Origin: Candidatus Zhuqueibacterota bacterium
GTDB taxonomy: Bacteria; Zhuqueibacterota; Zhuqueibacteria; Zhuqueibacterales; Zhuqueibacteraceae
Reading direction: 5' to 3'
NCBI GenBank assembly: GCA_022616415.1
Contig: JAKEEU010000040.1
Location: 96,065 to 160,064 of the forward strand
DNA length: 64,000 bases
Below are positions 34,581 through 40,574 of this stretch, one piece after another. Numbering within the stretch: the stretch's first letter is position 1; the number at the start of each line of letters is the position of its first letter. The notes below the pieces were generated by a model, which ran no database searches, had not been told where the DNA came from, and was given only the letters and a program-made list of their open reading frames with translations. Made by a program: the position numbers and the translations under genes.

Positions 34581-35126
34581 ATGGATTCCATTTTCTCTCG
34601 CCGTTCGCCAGCACCATCTGAAAGCAATTACGCAAAATATAGGCCCTATATCAGGGAAGATTTTAGGGAATGCTGTGCTTATTGCTTGATGCATGAGACG
34701 TATGCGGGTGGCGAAGAAAATTTTGAGTTAGATCACTTCAGGCCGAAATCAAGACCAGAATTTAGCGGTTTAATTAATGAGTATGCAAATCTATACTATG
34801 CTTGCCATCCTTGCAATCACCAAAAGCATAATCACTGGCCATCGGAAGAACTTCGAGCTAAAGGTTTTCAATTTGTAGATACTTGTAACGAGAGCTTTTC
34901 GATTCATTTTGAAGAAGATGATGGGTATTGGAATCCCATCAGTAATGCCGGGCGTTATACAGAAGAGCGACTTCGTTTAAATTCGGGGCACAAAACTAAA
35001 ATTCGTAAGATGATAGCCGAATGGTTATCTTTACTTGGAGAGCCATCTATTGATTGGAATAGACCATTGAAATCGCAGATTGCGATAATTGTAAACCTTA
35101 ATCGCACTGAATGCTCAAGCGAATAG
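34581..35126 (+). CDS. HNH endonuclease, partner of the methylase
   Basis: This 181-residue protein has a zinc-supported HNH core: CCAYC (residues 31-35), FELDHFRPKS with the catalytic His52, and YYACHPCNHQKHNH (72-85) with the second Cys pair and the Asn/His end of the motif. The layout is like HNH proteins found beside ATPases and methylases in defence islands. It starts 13 bases after the methylase stop codon, shares its AT-rich composition and is surely in the same operon. As a partner of a methylase it is most likely the restriction nuclease. Confidence 0.88.
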   Translation: MDSIFSRRSPAPSESNYAKYRPYIREDFRECCAYCLMHETYAGGEENFELDHFRPKSRPEFSGLINEYANLYYACHPCNHQKHNHWPSEELRAKGFQFVDTCNESFSIHFEEDDGYWNPISNAGRYTEERLRLNSGHKTKIRKMIAEWLSLLGEPSIDWNRPLKSQIAIIVNLNRTECSSE

Positions 35127-35168
35127 AATTATTGTTTGCCTTGATCAAAAAAATCAGAATTCAATCCC

Positions 35169-35417
35169 ATGACCACACGCGCGAAGGCGATTCTCAAAGA
35201 GGTGTTTGGGTACGATGAGTTCCGGCCGCCGCAGCGGGAGATAATCGACCATGTTCTCCAAAAGCAGGACACGCTCGTCGTCATACCGACCGGCGGGGGC
35301 AAGTCGCTGTGCTATCAGCTTCCGGCGCTGTATGAAATTCTGGCGCAAGACGCGGATGCGAATTTGATTGTAGCGGCGAAGGGCGCGTTGGAGGGAATTC
35401 AGCGCGTGGCAAAGTAG
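35169..35417 (+). pseudogene. Chimeric fragment: recQ 5' end joined to M1 aminopeptidase 3' end
   Basis: The first 54 codons repeat the start of recQ at 40575 with few changes, through the Walker A segment ([15 protein letters not shown]). The remaining 28 codons repeat the end of the aminopeptidase at 31830-31925 ([19 protein letters not shown]). The joint falls in CCGGCGCT (35322-35329), an 8-base string present at the matching positions of both parents (40728-40735 and 31830-31837). Both parts stay in frame, so an 82-residue peptide could be made, but it could not act as a helicase. I read it as the scar of a tandem duplication rather than a gene. Confidence 0.88.
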
Positions 35418-35451
35418 GTCGGATGGTTGTTTTAATTGAAGAGGCTTATTC

Positions 35452-35775
35452 ATGGCTGCAAGCGCAATTCCCCCAGCCATTATCCGAGACATCAGACGTT
35501 TAATTGCCGAGCTTGGCAAAGAAAACATCCGAATCGAACGCACCATTCTTTTTGGCTCGCAAGTGCGAGGTTCGGCCACGGAATGGAGTGACATCGATGT
35601 GGCTTTGGTGTCGCCGGATTTCTCCGGCAGCCGCTTTGATGACAACTGCCGTATCCGCAAAGCCAAGCTGCGCACCAATAAACGTTTCGAGACCCATCCT
35701 TTTACCCGAGAAGATTTTGATTCCTCGCCTTTTGTGCACGCCGAAATTTTGAAGGATGGCGTCGAGATTCAGTAG
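35452..35775 (+). CDS. MNT-type nucleotidyltransferase domain protein, no HEPN partner
   Basis: This 107-residue protein carries the polymerase-beta-type nucleotidyltransferase signature ILFGSQVRGSATEWSDIDVA near residues 32-51, with the GS and DxD motifs intact. Minimal proteins of this kind usually pair with a HEPN RNase and act as antitoxins by adding AMP to it, but no HEPN gene lies on either side. AGAGG lies seven bases before the ATG. The gene follows the chimeric scar at once, so its partner may have been lost in the rearrangement. Confidence 0.85.
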   Translation: MAASAIPPAIIRDIRRLIAELGKENIRIERTILFGSQVRGSATEWSDIDVALVSPDFSGSRFDDNCRIRKAKLRTNKRFETHPFTREDFDSSPFVHAEILKDGVEIQ

Positions 35776-35797
35776 ATTATCTTTTCCTGGCGAACAT

Positions 35798-36067
35798 TCA
35801 TTTCTCTTTGCTTGCAAGCCTGAGAATTAAAGGAGTTTTTCCCATACGCATAGTTTGACCAATGGCTAAACCAAAAACCAATATATGTTCAAACAGTGTA
35901 TGTGTTTCTCTCCACGCGGATAACACATCTCGCCAACCCTGGAACATCCTTGGGTAGGCATCAGTCATTCCCTTCACTAAGATTATCATCCAAATCCCTG
36001 CCGTAGTGATTCCAATAACTGCCGCAACACATAGTAGTTCTGGGTTTTTCATGCCATAAAGCCTCAT
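35798..36067 (-). CDS. Small membrane protein in ECF sigma operon
   Basis: This 89-residue protein has one clear hydrophobic helix (LLCVAAVIGITTAGIWMIIL) and a second weaker one (FEHILVFGLAIGQTM). Its ATG at 36067 overlaps the stop codon of the preceding gene by four bases (ATGA), which fixes the start. No family is recognised. With the two genes before it on the same strand it forms a sigma factor / membrane protein / membrane protein operon. Confidence 0.65.
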   Translation of the reverse strand: MRLYGMKNPELLCVAAVIGITTAGIWMIILVKGMTDAYPRMFQGWRDVLSAWRETHTLFEHILVFGLAIGQTMRMGKTPLILRLASKEK

Positions 36068-36549
36068 GTACACAAAAGGGCATCAAGATCATCTTTATGC
36101 TTCTCTTTAATTTTCTGCAAATCTTGTACATCTGCTTCTCGAAACATCAGTAGCAATTCTCGCATACGCTCGGCCTCTTCCTGTAAGTCGAGCGATTCAG
36201 TATTGGCTTGTACCAATTGAAGTTTTTCGTAAGCCAAGGTAGTTATCAGTGGGCCAATAGTAGTAAACACAGCCACAACAAAGAGCACGAGACTGGTGAT
36301 TAAAAACAAGATAACCAACAGTGAAACTGGTTCTTGAAGTTTTGGCCCGAAAACAATAAACAAAAGAATACTAATAGCGGCAATTAGACTGATGATGCAT
36401 GTTATACCTCCACGCTTAAGCTGGCGTTTAAGTTTGGAATGATCAACATCAGCAGACCGCACCACATTAATTGCTGTGTGAGCAATATCCGAAGATTTTT
36501 TAACTCGAAGCGGCGACTCGAGTGTTTGTGTAATGAGTGTCGTATTCAT
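36064..36549 (-). CDS. Two-helix membrane protein with coiled-coil tail, possible anti-sigma or sensor
   Basis: The 161-residue protein has two adjacent membrane helices (ITCIISLIAAISILLFIVF and VILFLITSLVLFVVAVF) and a charged helical tail (NTESLDLQEEAERMRELLLM) likely to form a coiled coil. It has no zinc finger. It lies 38 bases downstream of the ECF sigma gene, the usual place for an anti-sigma factor, so that role is possible but unproven. AAAGGA precedes the ATG by ten bases. Confidence 0.75.
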   Translation of the reverse strand: MNTTLITQTLESPLRVKKSSDIAHTAINVVRSADVDHSKLKRQLKRGGITCIISLIAAISILLFIVFGPKLQEPVSLLVILFLITSLVLFVVAVFTTIGPLITTLAYEKLQLVQANTESLDLQEEAERMRELLLMFREADVQDLQKIKEKHKDDLDALLCT

Positions 36550-36587
36550 GGCGCATCATCCTTTCTAATTCGACATCGTCAGTATCA

Positions 36588-37061
36588 CTACGCAGCAAGC
36601 TCCTTAAATAGCCTGTAACGAGCGTGACGTTTTAGCGAACGAACAGTCGCTGGCTTAACGCCGAGTTCAGCAGCTATTTCAGATGTAGTATGCCCCTCGT
36701 AAGTCATTAATAGCGCCGTTTTCTGATTCTGCGGAAATCGAGAAATTATCTCAAGAATCTCAGAAAGTTGTGCTGTATCTTCTGGTGTAGCTGAATCGGT
36801 AAGAGCATCAACAGGCGATTTTTCAAGCCTCTTGAAGTGAAGCCTATCAAGAGCCAGCCATCGAGCTCGTGTTAAAGTCCATGCTTCAAAATGATCGCGA
36901 TCGCGAAAAGAAGAAAATTTAAGTAACGCACTAATCGCTACATCTTGTGCAAGATCTTGTGCTGCATCAGTGGAGCGCAAATACTTACGTCCAATCGTAA
37001 AGATTGCTGACTCGATATGCGTCCACCACTCTGTGAAACGTATCTCATCAATATCAGTCAA
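36588..37061 (-). CDS. ECF-type RNA polymerase sigma factor
   Basis: This 157-residue protein has region 2 (about 12-75, DLAQDVAISALLKFSSFRDR) and region 4 with its helix-turn-helix (about 100-155, HTTSEIAAELGVKPATVRSL), the two domains of ECF sigma factors. The only sensible start is TTG at 37061, with AAAGGG about ten bases before. It heads a three-gene reverse operon with two membrane proteins and lies divergent from an HTH gene across a 390-base AT-rich space. It is not closely like the sigma factor at 5.8-6.6 kb. Confidence 0.88.
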   Translation of the reverse strand: MTDIDEIRFTEWWTHIESAIFTIGRKYLRSTDAAQDLAQDVAISALLKFSSFRDRDHFEAWTLTRARWLALDRLHFKRLEKSPVDALTDSATPEDTAQLSEILEIISRFPQNQKTALLMTYEGHTTSEIAAELGVKPATVRSLKRHARYRLFKELAA

Positions 37062-37210
37062 GCTGAATATACCCTTTCACTAATTAAAAGACTGAGAACT
37101 CAGTTTCGTGCAAAAATATCACAAATAATTTATAAAAAGGCAAGTGATATTTTATAGATTATCCTATGAGCATGGATGCCCAGGCCTGAACTATATATTA
37201 CTGTGATGTT

Positions 37211-37351
37211 TAGGTCAGTGTATTTATTTTAATGGGTTTGGTTTCAGTGTATCTTATTAAGTAAGATCACATTTGCCTCATAGCTGTGTTCACAGGTGAC
37301 TCAAGTACCAGTCACTTATGGCCATAGTATTGGTCAGTTATGCTCAATGCT
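37211..37351. promoter_or_regulatory. Possible operator region with repeated CAGT boxes and a palindrome
   Basis: GGTCAGTGTATTTATT (near 37211) and GTTTCAGTGTATCTTATT (near 37241) are near-direct repeats; CCAGTCACTTATGG and TTGGTCAGTTATGC follow near 37308 and 37330. ATCTTATTAAGTAAGAT (37249-37265) is a palindrome. The stretch lies between the divergent sigma and HTH genes, where shared control sites are expected. No gene is visible in 37062-37452. Confidence 0.35.
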
Positions 37352-37357
37352 ATCATA

Positions 37358-37386
37358 TTGACTTTCAGCGCTTTAATGCGTAACTT
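37358..37386 (+). promoter_or_regulatory. Sigma-70 type promoter for the HTH module
   Basis: TTGACT (37358-37363), a 17-base spacer and TAACTT (37381-37386) lie 66 bases before the ATG of the HTH gene. Confidence 0.45.
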
Positions 37387-37452
37387 GGTTTAGCTGAAAT
37401 TTTAATTCACTGATCATCTAACTATTTAAAGTCTAAAGGAGCGATAAACATC

Positions 37453-37959
37453 ATGGAACTTGCAACGAAGGCGCAGTTTGCACAGGAAGTCGCGCAAAAG
37501 GTGGAAGAGAGATGGGGACGGAGCGCTTTGGAGAACGGCTGGACTGCTTTTCCCAATGTTATTCTCGAACGGCAGCAGGCGTGTGATCTTAAACCAGTTG
37601 ATATAAATGTTTTGATGCACATACTCAAGTATTGGTGGAAGAATCACGACCGGCCATTTCCCAAAAAGAGAACAATTGCGGAATGCATCGGCATGAGTGA
37701 GAGCACGGTGCAAAGAAGTATTCGCAAAATGGAGAAGGCTGGTCTTATTCAGCGGGAAGATCGCTATGATAAAAGTGGTGGGCGTAGGAGCAATTACCAT
37801 CATCTGGATGGCCTTGTCAAGAGAGCTAATGAGCTTGGCAGCCATGCTAAAAAAGTAAAGGAGCAGCGCAGTAAGCAAGACACAGATTTCAGAAAAAGCA
37901 AAAGGCGTCCCGACAACATAGGATTAGCCTGGTCAGACAAAAAGCAGGATGCGGAATAA
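37453..37959 (+). CDS. HTH_36-type DNA-binding protein
   Basis: The 168-residue protein has a central winged-helix segment (about 70-100, TIAECIGMSESTVQRSIRKM, then EKAGLIQRED) of the helix-turn-helix_36 type often found in replication or regulatory proteins of plasmids, phages and integrative elements. The N-terminal part (VEERWGRSALENGWTAFPNV) and the basic tail (RKSKRRPDN) are unassigned. GGAG lies 11 bases before the ATG. It begins a forward run of four small genes with the look of a mobile-element core, though no integrase or transposase is adjacent. Confidence 0.8.
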   Translation: MELATKAQFAQEVAQKVEERWGRSALENGWTAFPNVILERQQACDLKPVDINVLMHILKYWWKNHDRPFPKKRTIAECIGMSESTVQRSIRKMEKAGLIQREDRYDKSGGRRSNYHHLDGLVKRANELGSHAKKVKEQRSKQDTDFRKSKRRPDNIGLAWSDKKQDAE

Positions 37960-37975
37960 AAACTGGAGCAGATCA

Positions 37976-38155
37976 ATGGAAGAAATAGTAAAACTTCTGA
38001 ACGCATATGGAGCTTGGGGATTGCTTATTGCTCTATGTATTTACCTGGTACTCAAAGGTAAATTTGTTTTTCGTTACCCGCGTTCTCGAGACAGGGACAT
38101 GAAAAGGCATCACAGCCGGGGCCGTTTATATTTCATTAACGCCATTGAACCCTAA
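37976..38155 (+). CDS. Small single-pass membrane protein
   Basis: This 59-residue protein has one helix (LLNAYGAWGLLIALCIYLVL) followed by a strongly basic tail (RYPRSRDRDMKRHHSRGR). GGAG lies seven bases before the ATG at 37976. The form resembles small phage or plasmid membrane proteins, but no family is recognised. It lies between the HTH protein and the XRE regulator on the same strand. Confidence 0.6.
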   Translation: MEEIVKLLNAYGAWGLLIALCIYLVLKGKFVFRYPRSRDRDMKRHHSRGRLYFINAIEP

Positions 38156-38170
38156 ACGAAGGGAGCTGTT

Positions 38171-38509
38171 ATGACCAATATAGGCGAAATTCTAAAGCAT
38201 TTCCGGATTGCGGCCAGAATTAAACAAAAGGATATGGCAAAAATTCTGGGGATTTCGCCAGCGTATCTTTCGCTTGTGGAGAATACGGAGCGTGACTCGA
38301 GCTTAGATATTTTACAAAAGTACGCGAACGCTCTTGATATTCCTGTAGAATTTTTAATTCTGCAGTCCCGCGAACCGAAAAGCCTTAGCGAAAAGCAGAT
38401 GGAAGTTTTCGACCAAATCCGCAAGCTTCTGTTTGAGTTTCAAAATCCAAGAAGCAAGGGCGATAAAAAGCGCCGCCCCAAAAACGCAAAGCAAGTGGTT
38501 GAGAATTGA
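38171..38509 (+). CDS. XRE-family helix-turn-helix regulator
   Basis: The N-terminal 65 residues form a Cro/CI-type HTH domain (KHFRIAARIKQKDMAKILGI, SPAYLSLVENTERDSS). The remainder is a short helical dimer-like region with a Lys/Arg-rich tail. GGGAG lies five bases before the ATG. It is likely the local repressor of the small gene module, perhaps acting on the repeated boxes upstream of 37453. Confidence 0.88.
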   Translation: MTNIGEILKHFRIAARIKQKDMAKILGISPAYLSLVENTERDSSLDILQKYANALDIPVEFLILQSREPKSLSEKQMEVFDQIRKLLFEFQNPRSKGDKKRRPKNAKQVVEN

Positions 38510-38624
38510 AAGCGGCGGTGTAAGCTGTGCTGCTCTATCTATTTATTTCTCCCCGTACAGTTGGCAATGGCTTTATCCGGTGAGCCGTAGCCAACTGTAA
38601 CTAATAAATAGAAAGGAGCGATGT

Positions 38625-38867
38625 ATGTCCTTACACACAAAGTATTCTCATACCGATGAGAACAGTTGCGAACTGTTAGAAAGTGCGTTGAGAAAAGCAA
38701 TGGCTCTTTCAACGGAACGCAATTGTGATGCTTTGCGGAGTCTCGTAGATGATTTGCAGGAATTAAAGAGGCAACGGGATAAATCTACTACCCCAAAATC
38801 AACTTGGGAGAGTTGGTACCCAGTGTATCTTGAGTTTCTGAAATTGTTGCGAGATTCGTTTTTTTAA
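38625..38867 (+). CDS. Small protein of unknown function
   Basis: This 80-residue acidic, helical protein (LESALRKAMALSTERNCDAL, DDLQELKRQR) has AAAGGAG well placed before its ATG. There is no signal peptide or membrane segment. It is the last gene of the HTH/XRE module and lies before the broken Rpn fragment on the other strand. No family is recognised. Confidence 0.6.
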   Translation: MSLHTKYSHTDENSCELLESALRKAMALSTERNCDALRSLVDDLQELKRQRDKSTTPKSTWESWYPVYLEFLKLLRDSFF

Positions 38868-38989
38868 CGTCGTTGATCATGGTCAGGGACAACAAAGATG
38901 TCCGTCTCTGGCCATGATTTTTTTGAAATAGTTGTTGATTACTGCTTGCCTCTGCGTCCTTTCTCAAAATCACAAACAGCTTTTTCGAC

Positions 38990-39150
38990 AGTTTCATAAT
39001 CTGCCCTACTCGTTCATCAGCATCGAGGGCGGCTCCCAGTTTTTCCGGAATGACATCCAGCTCTCCGGCATGCTTGAGGAAAGAAATCCATTTTTCGATA
39101 GAAGTCTCCGACTCCTCTTCGGTTTTGGTGAATTTCGGAAGAAGCGCTTG
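38990..39150 (-). pseudogene. Fragment of an Rpn/PD-(D/E)XK transposase-like gene
   Basis: The reverse frame reads LPKFTKTEEESETSIEKWIS and LKHAGELDVIPEKL, nearly identical to the middle of the intact Rpn protein at 39531-40367. The flanking sequence does not continue the similarity: both the N-terminal nuclease part and the C-terminus are missing. Upstream of it (39141-39175) is a copy of the sequence that precedes recQ at 40471-40513. Confidence 0.8.
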
Positions 39151-39311
39151 CCACATTAATTGAGTATTTTCGCTTGGGTAAGGTGCTAAAGCCCATTCAT
39201 GCCGGTTCACATCGTTACAAGCCGGGACACATTGAAATTACTTTGATTTATTGCTTGCATTCCTAAGTTTATTTTGATAGATTTTGTCGGGGCTTGAAAT
39301 GGAGAAATGCA

Positions 39312-39485
39312 ATGAAAAGAGACTTCAACGTCATCATCGAAAGAGATTCCGAAGGGTTCTACGTCGCCTCGGTTCCGGCTTTGCGGGGTTGCCATACGCA
39401 AGCACGTTCGCTCGATGATTTGGTGCAGCGCCTCCGCGAGGCCATCGAGCTTTGCCTCGAAGTGCATCGAGAGCATTTACCGTGA
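39312..39485 (+). CDS. HicB-like antitoxin, without HicA
   Basis: This 57-residue protein has the HicB partial RNase-H fold signature (FNVIIERDSEGFYVASVPAL, then GCHTQARSLDDLVQRLREAI). The usual DNA-binding tail is absent, giving the short HicB form. Its partner toxin HicA is normally next to it, yet neither side has a HicA-like frame. GGAG lies seven bases before the ATG at 39312. It may be a solitary antitoxin left after loss of its toxin. Confidence 0.85.
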   Translation: MKRDFNVIIERDSEGFYVASVPALRGCHTQARSLDDLVQRLREAIELCLEVHREHLP

Positions 39486-39530
39486 ACTATCCCGCCGCTG
39501 TACCATCGGTTGCTACGCCGTCTTTTCCTC

Positions 39531-40367
39531 TCACAGCTTTTCGATTTCCTCAACTTCGAGTCCGGTCAGATCGGCAATCAATCCGCTATCCAAATTTCTT
39601 TGGCGCATGGTGCGGGCAATTTCTCGTTTGCTGTTTTTCGCACCCGTTTTCTCGCCCAGCTCGAAAGCGCCCTCGAGCCGGCCGCGCTCATCACGCATGA
39701 CAGTCATGCTCGCTTCATAAGCCTCCAATTCCTTGGGTGTCATGTTGGCGCGGTTGGCAAGATCGAAGGCGTGGTGAAACACCGGCTCGTCCAGTTTTTC
39801 CGGAATGACCTCCAGCTCGCCGGCGTGCTTGAGAAAATATACCCATTTTTCGATGGAAGTCTCCAGCTCCGCTTCGGTTTTGGTGAATTTCGGTAGCTCG
39901 ATGAAGTAGTACCGAATCTCGTCGAGATAGCAATTGCCCGTGATTTTCTCCCGCATCTCGTGGCAGGAGAGGTAATGGCTGAAGTCATCGAACAGAACGA
40001 AGTCGAGGATATTGATCGAGATGACTTGATTGAGCTTGGGATAATGCTCGCCTTTGAGCAGTTGGCCGGCGTAAGTCTTGCTGGCGTTGTAAATCACCCG
40101 CTTCTCAAAGCCGGCAACGTAAGCAACCTGCATCTCCACGACGTACGTCACGCCACGAATGTCGAGGCACTTGACGTCGAGAAAGCTGCTGCGCAGATAT
40201 TTGGTTTTGGGCGCTTCGTAAGGATCCAGCAACGTGACGTCGATGATGGCGTGAGCTTGATCGAGGTGCAGCACGGCGTTAAGAAAGCTGATCAAAACGT
40301 CTTTTGCTTGCTCGTTGCCAAAGATTTTTTTGAAAGCGAAATCGGTGCGTGGGTCGGCAAATTTCAT
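39531..40367 (-). CDS. Rpn-family recombination-promoting nuclease / PD-(D/E)XK transposase-like protein
   Basis: The 278-residue protein begins with the family hallmark DPRTDFAFKKIFGNE and has the nuclease core Asp64 (SFLDVKCLDI) and Glu78-Met-Gln80 (VVEMQV), the ExQ version of PD-(D/E)XK. Rpn proteins raise RecA-independent recombination and are common in mobile DNA, though many copies seem to be immobile. GGAG lies six bases before the ATG. A broken relative lies 0.4 kb away. Its presence beside the duplication scar makes it a candidate agent of the rearrangements. Confidence 0.9.
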   Translation of the reverse strand: MKFADPRTDFAFKKIFGNEQAKDVLISFLNAVLHLDQAHAIIDVTLLDPYEAPKTKYLRSSFLDVKCLDIRGVTYVVEMQVAYVAGFEKRVIYNASKTYAGQLLKGEHYPKLNQVISINILDFVLFDDFSHYLSCHEMREKITGNCYLDEIRYYFIELPKFTKTEAELETSIEKWVYFLKHAGELEVIPEKLDEPVFHHAFDLANRANMTPKELEAYEASMTVMRDERGRLEGAFELGEKTGAKNSKREIARTMRQRNLDSGLIADLTGLEVEEIEKL

Positions 40368-40574
40368 GGCATGCTCCGTTTAAAGACTTTGAAATTCAAA
40401 CGGATTTTATCTTTTCTAGTTCTATGTAAAATTTAACCAAACCAATCGCCTTTTACAAGTTATTTTTTAATGAAAGAAGCCCTTGCGCATGCCACATTAA
40501 TTTAGTATTTTTCGATTGGACGCGGCAGATAGCCAATCCATTTTCACCATTCAGAAAACAACAAAACTCAAACC

